A stretch of 64,000 bases of DNA, taken from CADEED01 sp963711635 (GTDB taxonomy: Bacteria; Pseudomonadota; Gammaproteobacteria; Steroidobacterales; Steroidobacteraceae). Below are positions 22,573 to 32,594 of the stretch, one piece after another (position 1 is the stretch's first letter; every line of letters starts with the position of its first letter). The translations under genes were made by a program, and so were the position numbers. The notes under the pieces were generated by a model, which did not search any database, was not told the origin of the DNA, and saw only the letters and a program-made list of their open reading frames with translations. The stretch covers positions 62,001 to 126,000 of the forward strand of contig CAVQEZ010000001.1 in assembly GCA_963711635.1 (NCBI GenBank), written 5' to 3'.

Positions 22573-23343
22573 TCAGGCGCCAACCGCGACCTTCGGCGCG
22601 TCAATTTCGTCGCGGCTGCGTCGCGTCAACTTCAGGTCGTAGGTGACGCGCGCGCCGTAGGCCTCCGGCGCCTGCGGGTCGTGGCGCACCTTGTCGAACA
22701 CCAGCAGGCGCGTGCCGAGCTGGAAGCTCTCCTTGATGTCGTGCGTGATCATGAAGATGGTCATCTCGTTCGCGGCCCACAGCTCGAGGATGAGCTTGTG
22801 CAGGTCGAGCGTGATGCCGGGATCGAGCGCGCCGAACGGCTCATCGAGCAGCAGGATCTTCGGCTTGCGGATCACGGACTGCGCGATCGACAGGCGCTGC
22901 TGCATGCCGCCGGAGAGCTGCGCGGGATATTTGTCGCGCGCCGAGCGCGAGGCCGATCGACTCCAGCAGCCGGCTTCGCCTGCGCGATGCGTTGCGCCGG
23001 CTGCGCGCCGAACAGCCTGCCCAGCAAGCGCGAGCGCTCGAACTCGAGCCCCAGCAGCACGTTCTCCAGCACCGTGAGATGCGGGAACAGCGAGTAGCGC
23101 TGGAACACGATGCCGCGATCCGGCGTTCGGCTCGGGCACGATCGGCTTGCCGTCGATCAGCAGCTGGCCGCGCGACGGCGTCTCGATCCCGAGCAGCATC
23201 TTGAGGAACGTCGTCTTGCCGCAGCCGGAGGCGCCGACGATGGTGACGAACTCGTGATCGGCGACTTCGAGATTCACGTTCTCCAGCACGACCTGATCGC
23301 CGTACGTCTTTCCAGAGTCCTTGCGCACGGTGACCGTGGCCAT
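22573..23343 (-). pseudogene. ABC transporter ATP-binding protein, NitT/TauT-like guanidine/urea-carboxylase-linked type (frame broken)
   Basis: This is the ATPase of the guanidine-linked importer. The Walker A (GASGCGKTTFLKML), signature (QLSGGMQQRLSIAQ), Walker B (ILLLDEPFGALDP) and H-loop (MITHDIKESF) are all intact. Three extra bases (near 23121, 22973 and 22948) throw the Q-loop region (GIVFQRYSLFPHLTVLENV) into another frame while leaving the ends in the same frame; without them a normal protein of about 255 residues results. The ATG at 23343 overlaps the end of the permease gene. It would energise uptake at the inner membrane. I class it as broken as given, but expect an intact gene in the organism. 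Confidence 0.8.
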
Positions 23344-23344
23344 G

Positions 23345-24177
23345 TCAGCGCGCCATCTCGGCCCACGGACAGCGCGCGCGAGCGAATCCGCTTGCAGCGC
23401 CCAGTCCATCGCGAACGCGAGCAGCGGTGATCCACACGACGTACGGCAGGATCACGTCCATCGCGAGATAGCGCCGCACGAGGAAGATGCGATAGCCCAG
23501 CCCCTCGGTGGACGCGATGGCTTCGGCCGCGATGAGGAACAGCCACGCCGAGCCCAGCGTCAGCCGCAGCGAATCGATGAGCCGCGGCCAGATCTGCGGC
23601 AGCACCACGCGCAGCGATGAGCTGCCAGGTGGAGGCGCCCAGCGTCTGCGCCTTGATGAGCTGCTCGCGCGGCAGCTCGCCGGCGCGCAGCGCGAGATCG
23701 CGCACGATCACGGGCGCGACGCCGATCACGATCAGCGCGATCTTCGCGACCTCGCCCAGCCCCAGCACGATGAACAGGATCGGCAGGATCGCGAGCGGCG
23801 GAATCATCGACAGCGCCGCGACGAAGCGGCGCGAGCAGTGCGCGCGGATCAGCGGAATCACGCCGATGCGCGACGCCGAACACCAGTGCCGATCGCCGCG
23901 CTGATGCGCCAGCGCGATGAACGATGCCGCTCGAGGCTGGCGCCAGGTGTCGAGCCAGAACAGCACCTCGCCGCTGCGCCGGTCTTCCTCGAACGCGTAC
24001 TGCTGCACCGTGTCCGCGAGCGCGGACGGCGTCGGCAGCAGCTTGTCGTCCGGCGTTCTCCGCCAGCCGCAGCGTGCGAGGCGATCACATAGACGAACAG
24101 CAGCAGGATGAACGGCAGCGCGCCCGAGCAGCCAATGCGCCGCCGCGCCCGGGATGCCGGTTGACGAGGCGGCGCAT
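23345..24177 (-). pseudogene. ABC transporter permease, NitT/TauT-like (frame broken)
   Basis: The pieces read in order FILLLFVYVIASHA, TVQQYAFEEDRRSGEVLFWLDTW, FVAALSMIPPLAILPILFIVLGLGEVAKIALIVIG, ELPREQLIKAQTLGASTWQL, GSAWLFLIAAEAIASTEGLGYRI and DVILPYVVWIT. That is a complete BPD_transp_1 permease of about 275 residues with the EAA-type loop that contacts the ATPase. At least six frame changes interrupt it. The start is ATG 24177, 18 bases after the SBP stop; its stop overlaps the ATPase start. The order SBP-permease-ATPase behind a guanidine-I riboswitch matches known guanidine/urea-carboxylase transport operons. Confidence 0.75.
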
Positions 24178-24195
24178 GGCGCAGTCCGGACGCGA

Positions 24196-25286
24196 TCAGA
24201 GCTTGCCGTCGACGGCGAGCTTCATGTAGCTCGGCATCGAAGCGCATCTTCGACGTTCTTCGCGTCGCCGAGCGTCTTGCCGCCCGGGAAGCTCGATGCC
24301 GACGGCGTCGACGGTCTTCGCGCCCTCGCCCAGCAGGCCGTGATCGAAGGAGAACTTGCGCACCAGGTCCATCGTCTTGACGAGGTCCGGGCTGGTCGTG
24401 AACGCGTGCGCTTCGGCCGGCGTCGCAGAACATCTTCGTGGTGGCGAGCTGGCTCTTGAAGCCGGCGAGGTCGGTGCCGGAGGCCTTGGCCATGTGCGCG
24501 AGCGCGGCGGTCGGCCTTCGCGTCCGTGCCGAACATCACTGTCAGCGTTTCGTACCACGCGCCGACGAGCGCCTTGCCGAGCTTCGGGTTGGCCTTCAGC
24601 GTCGGCGCTGTTCACCACCATGAGGTCGATGATCTCGCCGGGGATCTTGCTGGAATCGAACACCAGCGTGGTGTTCGGCATCTGCGCGACTTCGGCGAGC
24701 TGCGGCTTCCAGGTGACCACGGCGGTGGAGTCGCGTCGCGGCGAAGGCGCCGACGATGTCCGCGTCCGAGGTGTTCACCACCTTGATGTCGCGCTCGGCG
24801 AGCCCGACGGACTCCAGGCCGCGCGCCAGCAGGTAGTGCGAGACCGACAGCTCGACGAGATTCACCGACTGGCCCTTGATGTCGGCGAGCTTCTTGCCCT
24901 TGCCCTTCAGCACCACGCCGTCGTTGCCGTTGGAGAAGTCGCCGACGATGAGCGCGGTGGAATCCACGCCGCCCGCGGACGGGAATCGTCAGCATGTCCA
25001 TGTTGGTCATCACGCAGGCGTCGAAGCTGCCGGCGGTGTACTGGTTGATGGACTCGACGTAGTCGTTGATCTGCGTGAGCTTGATCTCGATGCCGTACTT
25101 GTCGGCCCACTTCTTCAGGATGCCGCTCTGGTCGGCGTAGTCCCACGGCATCCAGCCCACGTAGATGCTCCAGGCGACCTTGAAGCGGTCTTCTTCCGCG
25201 CGGCCTGGGCCGGCTGGACGCTGCGACGCGACGCAGAGCGACGAGCAGGGCCGAGGTCATGAGGAACGTTTGAGAGATGCGCGCAT
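24196..25286 (-). pseudogene. ABC transporter substrate-binding protein, guanidine/urea carboxylase-linked (frame broken)
   Basis: The conserved text runs MRASLKRSS (signal peptide), FKVAWSIYVGWMPWDYAD, YGIEIKLTQINDYVESINQY, DACVMTNMDMLTIP, NGNDGVVLKGKGKKLAD, VVTWKPQLAEVAQMPNT, KIPGEIIDLMVVNSA and KTMDLVRKFSFDHGLLGEG. This is the NMT1/ThiY-like periplasmic binding protein found with urea/guanidine carboxylases. It is broken by about ten single-base insertions (for example near 24232, 24242, 24291, 24424, 24603, 24733 and 24980). The true length is about 355-360 residues. GGAG lies 7 bases before the ATG at 25286. It is the first gene after the riboswitch. Confidence 0.77.
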
Positions 25287-25370
25287 TCGAGCACTCCACG
25301 CGGTGAGGGCTGTATTCGAGGCGAGCTGCGCGCGCGCCGGAGATCGGGCAGGCTGCGAGTCGCCTCACCA

Positions 25371-25478
25371 ATCTCCCGGGCTTTTATCCCGCCGTGTATC
25401 CCCGGCGCTTCCGTGCGCCTGGGACTGCCTCTCTCGGACCAGCGCTTCGCATCGAGCGCGAAGCCGGAACCCTAGACG
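25371..25478 (-). promoter_or_regulatory. Guanidine-I (ykkC-I) riboswitch
   Basis: Read on the minus strand, this segment contains the hallmark conserved blocks of the ykkC-I aptamer in the right order: CTAGGGTTCCGGC, then GGTCCGAGAGAGGCAG, ACGGAAGCGCCGGGG and finally ACACGGCGGGATAAAAGC followed by CCGGGAGAT. The aptamer binds free guanidinium and turns on downstream genes. It ends 85 bases before the ATG of the transporter operon. Downstream, 25337-25348 can pair with the 3' side of the aptamer (25368-25379), a candidate expression platform. The sequence identity is high; the switching mechanism is inferred. Confidence 0.92.
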
Positions 25479-25729
25479 CACATTCGAGTAGCGACGATGC
25501 AAGAGCGCATGCCGCGCGATCTTTCTGCGCGATTCGCGTGGCGATCGCTGCCGAACGCGCTGCACCGTTTGAACGCGTCGGCGCAGCGGCGCGCTCCAGG
25601 ATTGGGCGAAGTCGCGCGGCAGCGCGACCGCGAATCGCCTGAATTGCAGCGCTGCGAACACTGTTGCGTGCGCTGGTATGCGCTTTGCAACCGCTCGCTG
25701 CAAAGTTGTTCGCGCCGGAAGTCGCACTC
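25479..25729. other. Divergent promoter region without a recognised gene
   Basis: This 251-base gap separates the riboswitch-led transporter operon (minus) from the first catabolic gene (plus). No second ykkC aptamer, clear promoter or conserved protein is visible. Short frames exist but have no recognisable product. The promoters for both arms must lie here. Confidence 0.6.
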
Positions 25730-26458
25730 ATGAGTGCGTCGACCGATCGTCTGCTCTGGGAAGAGACATCTCGCGGCGGCGCGCACTGGTCCGGCGTCGC
25801 TGCGGCGCGGCATGAAGCTGCGGCTCACGGACGTCGAAGGCGGCGCCAACGTCGCGGCACTGTTCTACAACTACGAGGAGCGGCTCGAACGCTACAACAT
25901 GGCGGACACGCTGAAGGCGCAGCACACCGCGTACCTCACCAAGGGCTGCGTGTGCTACTCCGACATGGGCCGCGTGCTCTGCTCGATCACCGAGGATACC
26001 TGCGGCTGGCACGACACGCTCTGCGGCGTCTCGAACGCCGCGATGGTCGCGGCGACGCTACGGCGACACGCGCTTCCAGGAAGCAGCGCAACGACTACTA
26101 CAAGAACGGCTACGACAGCCTGCTGAACGAGCTCGGCAAGTACGGGCTCGGCAAGCGCGACCTGGTCGCCAACATCAATTTCTTCAGCAAGGTGACGCGG
26201 ACGACGAGCGGCGACCTGCAGCTTCTACGCGGGCCACTCGCGCGCCGGGCAGCTACGTCGACCTGCGCTTCGAGATGAACACGCTCGTGGTGCTCTCGAC
26301 CTGCCAGCATCCGCTCGATCCGGCGCTCGACTACGGCCCGCGGCCGGTGCAGCTCGACGCGCGTCGCGCGCCGCCGGCCGCGGCGCGACGATGCCTGCCG
26401 CACGCGTTGCCCCGAGAACGAGCGCGGCTTCCGGAACACCGAGATGCTCTATGCGTGA
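25730..26458 (+). pseudogene. Urea carboxylase-associated protein 2-type subunit, probable carboxyguanidine deiminase (frame broken)
   Basis: Readable segments in order are LLWEETSRGGAHWSG, KLRLTDVEGGANVAALFYNY, TAYLTKGCVCYSDMGRVL, TEDTCGWHDTLCGVSN, NDYYKNGYDSLLNELGKYG and VANINFFSKV. After these come a part ending LSTCQHPLDP and the C-terminus NERGFRNTEMLYA. This is the DUF1989-type protein formerly called urea carboxylase-associated protein 2. Such pairs are now known to deiminate carboxyguanidine to allophanate plus ammonia. About six inserted bases (near 25799, 26058, 26085, 26221, 26246 and 26386) break the frame. The stop TGA is 26456-26458, 8 bases before the next gene. Expected length is about 240 residues. 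The conserved Cys and His (CQHPLD, CGWHD) are intact. Confidence 0.78.
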
Positions 26459-26466
26459 GGCCGTGC

Positions 26467-27107
26467 ATGGAGTCGCCGACGCTGATCGGAGCCGACGCGA
26501 CCCGCACGTCGATCACGCGAGATCATTCCGGCGGGCGAGCCGTGGATGGGCGTGTGTCCGGCGCGGCGAGACGCTTCCGCATCGTCGATCTGGAAGGCAA
26601 CCAGGCCGTCGACACGCTGTTCTTCAACGCCGACGAACAGCGACGAGCGCTACAGCGCGCAGGACACCATCCGCGCGCAGGGCCGCCTCTATCTCACCAC
26701 CGGCACGCAGCTGCTCTCGAACGACGGCAACGCGATGCTGACGCATCGACGGCCGACACCTGCGGCCGGCACGACACGCTGGGCGGCGCCTGCTCGGCCG
26801 AGAGCAACACCGTGCGCTACGCGCTCGAGAAGCGCCACATGCACAGCTGCCGCGACAATTTCCTGCTGGCGCTGGCACGCGCACCGAGCATCGGGCATGA
26901 CGCAAGCGCGACCTGCCAGCAACATCAATTTCTTCATGAACGTGCCGGTGACGCCGGAAGGCGAGCTGACGTTCGCCGACGGCATCTCGGCCGCCGGCCG
27001 CTACGTCGAGATGCGCGCGCGAGCATGGACGTGATCGTGCTGATCTCGAACTGCCCGCAACTCAACAATCCGTGCAACGCCTACAACCCGACGCCCGATT
27101 CGTGTGA
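26467..27107 (+). pseudogene. Urea carboxylase-associated protein 1-type subunit, probable carboxyguanidine deiminase (frame broken)
   Basis: Readable segments are EIIPAGEPWMG, FRIVDLEGNQAVDTLFFNAD, RYSAQDTIRAQGRLYLTTGTQ, LSNDGNAML, ADTCGRHDTLGGACSAESN, KRHMHSCRDNFLLAL, NINFFMNVPVTPEG and SNCPQLNNPCNAYNPTP. This is the partner DUF1989 protein (urea carboxylase-associated protein 1), about 210 residues. With the previous gene it forms a probable heteromeric carboxyguanidine deiminase. About ten indels interrupt it. The 3' end is uncertain: the TGATGA at 27105-27110 is the most natural stop given family length, but one frame remains open to the carboxylase start. Confidence 0.75.
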
Positions 27108-27222
27108 TGACACTGGGCGTCTACCCGGGAGAGCGCATGAATCCGCGCGCCCGGCGGCGGGACGACCCGTCGGAGCACTCGATCAACGCCGGGACGACCC
27201 GGCGCCTCGGAGGTCTGCGCGC

Positions 27223-30200
27223 ATGTTCGACAAGGTACTGATCGCCAATCGCGGCGCCATCGCGTGCCGCATCCTGCGCACGGTGCAAGGCGATGGGCAT
27301 TGGCTCCGTCGCCGTGTACTCGGAGGCCGACGCGCACTCGCCGCACGTGTGCGCACGCCGACGAGGCGTACTGCGCTCGGACCGCCACCGGCCGCCGAGA
27401 GCTATCTGCGCCAGGAACGCATTCTCGAGGCTGCGCGCGAGTGCGGCGCCGAGGCCATTCATCCGGGCTACGGATTCCTGAGCGAGAACGCCGCATTCGC
27501 CGCAGTCCTGCGAGGCCGCCGGCATCGCCTTCATCGGGCCGACGCCCGAGCAGATGCGCGACTTCGGCCTCAAGCACACGGCGCGCGCGCTGGCGCAGCA
27601 GCACGGTCTGCCGCTGCTGCCGGGCAGCGGATCTGCTGGCCGATCGTGCAGGCGCGCGTGGCCGCCGCAAGCCGCATCGGCTATCCCGTGATGCTCAAGA
27701 GCACGGCCGGCGGCGGCGGCATCGGCATGCAGCCGTTGCAACGAGGCGCGCGAGCTCGAGGAGAGCTTTCGCCGCCGTGCAGCGCCTGGCCGAAGAGCAA
27801 CTTCAGCGACGGCGGGGTGTTCCTCGAGAAGTACGTCGAGCGCGCGCGGCACATCGAGGTGCAGATCTTCGGCGACGGCGCCGGCCGCGTGATCGCGCTG
27901 GGCGAGCGCGACTGCTCGGTGCAGCGGCGCAATCAGAAAGTCATCGAGGAATCGCCGGCGCCCGGGTCTCGAGCGACACGCGCGCCGCGAGCTGCACGAG
28001 GCGGCGGCGCGCCTGGGCCGCAGCCGTCGGCTATCGTTCGGCCGGCACGGTCGAGTTCGTCTACGACGCGGACGCCGCGCGCTTCTACTTCCTCGAAGTG
28101 AACACGCGCCTGCAGGTGGAGCACGGCGTCACCGAGGAAGTCGCGCGGCATCGACCTCGTCGAATGGATGATCCGCACCGCGGCCGGGCGAGCCGCCGGA
28201 TCTCGCGTCGTACCAGTACGTGCCGCGCGGTCACGTCGATCCAGGTGCGCCTATATGCCGAGGATCCGGCGCGCAATTTCCGTCCGTCGAGCGGCCTGCT
28301 GACGCGCGTCGAACTACTGCAGCCGCGCGGATCCGGCGGCTGCGCGTCGATGCGTGGGTCGAGGCGGGCACCGAAGTCACGGCGTACTACGATCCGATGC
28401 TGGCCAAGATCATCGCGCGTGGCGACGACGCGCGCCGCCGCCATCGGCGCAGCTCGCCGCGGCGCTGGACGCGGCGAGCATCGACGGCATCGAGACCAAT
28501 CTGCGCTATCTCTGCTCGGTGCTGCGCCATCCCGTGTTCGCGCGCGGTGAACAAACCACCTCGCTGCTGGCCGGCCATGCACTGGCGTCGCCGTCGATCG
28601 AAGTGCTGTCAGGCCGGCACGCATGACCACGGTGCAGGACTATCCGGGCCGACTGGGACTGTGGGATGTCGGCGTGCCGCCGTCGGGCCCGATGGATGCG
28701 CTGGCGCTGCGACTGGCGAATCGCATGGTCGGCAATGAGGAAGGTGCCGCCGCGCTGGAGATGACGGTCACGGGCGCCACGCTGCGCTTCGACGCGGACA
28801 CGGTGATCGCGCTGAGCGGCGCGCACATGGAGGCCACGCTCGAATGGAGCGGCGGTTGCCATTCTGGGAGCCGGTGCCCGTGTCGCGCGGCGCGGTACTG
28901 GCGCTGGGACGCATCAGGGGCGCCGGCCAGCGCGCCTATCTCGCGGTGCGCGGCGGCTTCGATCTGCCCGAGTATCTGGGATCGCGCGCCACGTTCACGC
29001 TGGGGCAGTTCGGCGGCCACGTAGGCCGCGCGCTGCGCACCGGCGACGTGTTGCGGCTGAATCGTGCCGGCCGCGCACTGCAAGATTGCCAGGCGCTCGC
29101 GCCGGAACAGCGACCTCACTACAGCGCCGAATGGCTGATTCGCGTGAACGACGGGCCGCACGGCGCGCCGGATTTCTTCACGCCCGAAGACATCGAGACT
29201 TTCTACGCCACGGATTGGGAAGTGCACTACAACTCGAGCCGCACCGGCGTGCGGCTCATCGGGCCCAGGCCGCAGTGGGCACGTGCCGATGGCGGCGAGG
29301 CGGGACTGCATCCTTCCAACTCCACGACAATGCCTATGCCATCGGCAGCATCGACTACACCGGCGACATGCCGGTGATCCTGGGGCCGGATGGCCCGAGC
29401 CTCGGCGGCTTCGTCTGCCCCGCGACCATCATCGAAGCGGATCTGTGGAAGCTCGGCCAGCTCAAGCCTGGCGACAAGCTGCGCTTCCAGCGCGTCCCGA
29501 TGCCCGGGGTGCGCGTCGCCAACCCGGCCGTACTGCTCGACCTGCCCGCCTCCGCCACGCACGCCGAGGTGTGCGTGCGGCGCGCGGGCGAGAGCAACCT
29601 GCTGGTGGAGTTCGGCGCGGCCACGCTCGACCTGGTGCTGCGCTTCCAGGTACAGGCGCTGCTCGAGAATCTGAATGCAGGGCGCATCACCGGCATCGTC
29701 GATCTGACGCCCGGCATCCGCTCGCTGCAGATCCATTTCGACGCGGCGCGCGTCGCGCAATCCGCGGTGCTCGACTGGCTGCGGGCCGCGCTCGCGCGGC
29801 TGCCGAGCGTGGACCGCATGTGCCTGCCCAGCCGCATCGTGCACCTGCCGCTGTCCTGGGACGATCCGGCCACGCAGCTCGCGACCAGGCGCTACCAGCA
29901 ATCGGTACGTGCCGATGCGCCCTGGTGTCCCGACAACATCGAGTTCATCCGGCGCATCAACGGACTCGAGTCGCGCGAGGCGGTCAGGGAAATCGTCTTC
30001 GGCGCCAGCTACCTGGTCATGGGTCTCGGCGACGTCTACCTGGGCGCGCCGGTCGCGACGCCGCTGGATCCCCGCCATCGGCTGGTCACTACCAAGTACA
30101 ACCCGGCGCGCACCTGGACACCGGAAAATGCGGTCGGCATCGGTGGCGCCTATCTATGCGTGTACGGCATGGAAGGTCCGGGCGGCTACCAGTTCGTCGG

Positions 30201-30783
30201 CCGCACCGTGCAGATGTGGAATCGCTACCGGACCACCGCGGAATTTCCTGCCGGCAAACAGTGGCTGCTGCGCTTCTTCGACCAGATTCGTTTCTATCCG
30301 GTGAGCGCGGACGAGCTGCTGCGCATGCGCGAGGATTTTCCGTACGGCAAGTATCCGCTGCGCATCGAGGAGTCGACTCTGGACCTTGGTGCCTACCTGG
30401 CATTCCTCGAGCGCGAGCGCGCGTCCATCGAGGCGTTCCGCGACCGGCAGCGCGCGGCCTTCAGCGCCGAGCGCGAACGCTGGCGCGCCGCGGGAGTGTC
30501 GGAAGCGCCTGTCATGGAAGTGCCCGCAAAGACCTCGGCGCCCGAGCTGCCGGAGGACTGCATCGCCGTGACGTCGCCCGTGTCGGGCAGTGTCTGGCAG
30601 ATCCGCGTCGAAGCCGGACAACGCGTGGAGAAGGGAGATGCGCTGGTGATCATGGAGGCAATGAAGATGGAGATCGCAGTGGTGGCGGAGACCGCGGGCA
30701 CCGTGGTCGCGATCCACGGCTCGGCCGGTTCCGGCGCGCGCGCCGGCGACATGTTGCTGGCGCTACGCCCGGTGACCGCATGA
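27223..30783 (+). pseudogene. Biotin-dependent guanidine/urea carboxylase (frame broken in the first half)
   Basis: The expected product is about 1180 residues. The biotin carboxylase part (FDKVLIANRGAIACRIL, ECGAEAIHPGYGFLSENA, TAGGGGIGMQ, FLEVNTRLQVEHGVTEEV) is complete but cut by roughly fifteen single-base indels up to about 28480. Later breaks are near 28855 and 29310, after which the frame is clean. Next come the KipI/KipA-type carboxyltransferase halves (VQDYPGRLGLWDVGVPPSGPMD; GDVYLGAPVATPLDPRHRL; YGMEGPGGYQFVGRT) and a biotinyl domain with EAMKM. GGAGG lies 9 bases before ATG 27223. The enzyme carboxylates guanidine or urea using ATP and bicarbonate. The riboswitch and deiminase partners favour guanidine. 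The stop overlaps the allophanate hydrolase start (ATGA). Confidence 0.85.
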
Positions 30784-32594
30784 CGCTCGATCTCAGCATT
30801 ACCTCGCTGGCGCATCGATACGCGGCGCGAGATCTCACGCCCTCGCAGCTGGTCGAATCACTGCTGGCCGCGCGGCACACCTTTGATGCTCATAACATCT
30901 GGCTCAGCGACGTATCCGACGAGGCGCTGCGCGCCCGCGCGCGACAGCTGGACGGCATCGATCCCGCTACGTTGCCGCTGTACGGCATCCCGTTCGCCAT
31001 CAAGGACAACATCGACCTGGCCGGACTGGCGACCACGGCCGCCTGCCCGGCCTTCGCCTATCAACCGGCGAGCTCCGCGCCCGTGGTGCAGGCGCTCATC
31101 GACGCCGGCGCCATCGCGCTCGGCAAGACCAATCTCGATCAGTTCGCCACCGGGCTGGTCGGAACCCGTTCGCCACATGGCGCCTGCCGCAATGCATTCG
31201 ATCCGCAGTATCTCAGCGGCGGCTCGTCGAGCGGCTCCGCGGTCGCGGTGGCGCTGGGGCTCGCCAGCTTTTCGCTCGGTACCGACACCGCCGGATCGGG
31301 CCGCGTGCCCGCGGCCTTCCACAATCTCATCGGCTACAAGCCCACGCTAGGACTGTTGAGCATGCGCGGCGTGGTGCCCGCCTGCCGTTCGCTCGACACG
31401 GTGTCGGTATTCGCACTGACGGCCGAGGACGCCGATGTGGTGCGCAAGGTAGTTGCGCGCTTCGATGCCGGCGATCCATGGTCGCGGCCGCTGCCGCGCG
31501 CGGCGCGGCGCGGCTGGGGAACGGGCAGCTTCCACTTCGGCGTGCCGCGCGACGCGCAGCTCGAATTCTTCGGTAACGAGGCATACGCGCGCTTGTTTGT
31601 CGAAGCGGTCGCCCGGCTGGAGACGCTGGGCGGCACGCGACACGAAGTGGATATCACGGCGCTGCTCGACACCGCGCGCCTGCTTTACGAAGGTCCCTGG
31701 GTGGCGGAGCGCTACCTCGCGACCGAATCGCTGCTGAAGTCGAATCCCGATGCGATGCTACCCGTGACGCGCGGCATCATCGAGGGTGGCGCCGCGCCGC
31801 GTGCGCTCGACGCCTTCCGCGCTTCATACAAACTGCAGGCGCTGAAGCGCGCCGCCGCGCCGCTGTGGGAGGCCTGCGACCTGCTGTTGCTGCCCACCGC
31901 CGGCACGCACTACCGCATCGCCGAGGTGGACGCCGATCCGGTGGCGCTCAACAGCAACCTCGGCCGCTACACCAACTTCGTCAACCTCATGGACCTGGCC
32001 GCGGTGGCGGTACCCGCGGGATTCACGCCGCCCGGCCTGCCCTTCGGAGTCTCGCTGATCGCACCGGCCGGCAGCGACGCCGACCTGTTGTCACTCGCCG
32101 GGCGCGCGCAACGGGCCGCGGTAACCACGCTGGGCGCCACTCGGCTGCCGCTGCCACCGGAACCGCCCGCCAGAGGCGGCGCAGCCGAAGGGTTGATCGA
32201 CGTCATGGTATGTGGCGCGCACATGTCCGGACTGCCGCTCAATTCCCAGCTGCTCGAGCGAGGGGCATCCTGCGTAGCCACCACGCGCACCGCGCCTATC
32301 TACCGCTTCTACGCGCTGCCGGGCGGGCCGCCCTTCCGCCCCGGACTGGTCCAGGTCCGCGACGGTGGCATGGCCATCGACGTCGAAGTGTGGCGCATGC
32401 CGCTCGAAATGTTCGGACCCTTTGTCGCCGGCATCCCCGCGCCGCTCGGCATCGGCAAGGTGCGGCTGGAGGACGGCAGCCAGGTGAGCGGATTTCTCTG
32501 CGAAGCCGTGGGCGTCGCGGGCGCCGAGGATATCAGCGCGCTGGGTGGCTGGCGGCAATACCTGCGCAGGGCTAATTCTCGAAGCGATAGCTGA
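30780..32594 (+). CDS. atzF: Allophanate hydrolase
   Basis: The 604-residue enzyme has an N-terminal amidase-signature domain (catalytic Lys in IPFAIKDNID, Ser residues in LSGGSSSGSAVAVAL and TDTAGSGR) and the C-terminal domain of true allophanate hydrolases (GGAAEGLIDVMVCGAHMSGLPLN ... PLGIGKVRLEDGSQVSGFLCE). It hydrolyses allophanate to ammonia and carbon dioxide in the cytosol. The ATG overlaps the carboxylase stop, so the two are translationally coupled; in this pathway it completes guanidine or urea nitrogen release. The frame is intact. The last codons overlap the 3' end of the convergent outer-membrane gene by 23 bases. The name atzF follows the family; fungal-type DUR1 is the same function. 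Confidence 0.93.
   Translation: MTLDLSITSLAHRYAARDLTPSQLVESLLAARHTFDAHNIWLSDVSDEALRARARQLDGIDPATLPLYGIPFAIKDNIDLAGLATTAACPAFAYQPASSAPVVQALIDAGAIALGKTNLDQFATGLVGTRSPHGACRNAFDPQYLSGGSSSGSAVAVALGLASFSLGTDTAGSGRVPAAFHNLIGYKPTLGLLSMRGVVPACRSLDTVSVFALTAEDADVVRKVVARFDAGDPWSRPLPRAARRGWGTGSFHFGVPRDAQLEFFGNEAYARLFVEAVARLETLGGTRHEVDITALLDTARLLYEGPWVAERYLATESLLKSNPDAMLPVTRGIIEGGAAPRALDAFRASYKLQALKRAAAPLWEACDLLLLPTAGTHYRIAEVDADPVALNSNLGRYTNFVNLMDLAAVAVPAGFTPPGLPFGVSLIAPAGSDADLLSLAGRAQRAAVTTLGATRLPLPPEPPARGGAAEGLIDVMVCGAHMSGLPLNSQLLERGASCVATTRTAPIYRFYALPGGPPFRPGLVQVRDGGMAIDVEVWRMPLEMFGPFVAGIPAPLGIGKVRLEDGSQVSGFLCEAVGVAGAEDISALGGWRQYLRRANSRSDS

Noticed and set aside
25479..25729. A second ykkC aptamer for the plus-strand genes
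   Set aside because: None of the conserved blocks (CTAGGG, GGTCCGAGAGA, ACACGG...GGGATAAAA) is present on the plus strand.
22573..29320. True pseudogene decay of the guanidine island
   Set aside because: Catalytic motifs and overall protein sequence are preserved in alternating frames; damage consists almost entirely of single-base indels, which fits sequence error better than loss of selection.
26467..30783. Reading the carboxylase island as urea amidolyase
   Set aside because: The guanidine-I aptamer and both carboxyguanidine-deiminase-type proteins point to guanidine. Urea as a secondary substrate cannot be excluded from the sequence.
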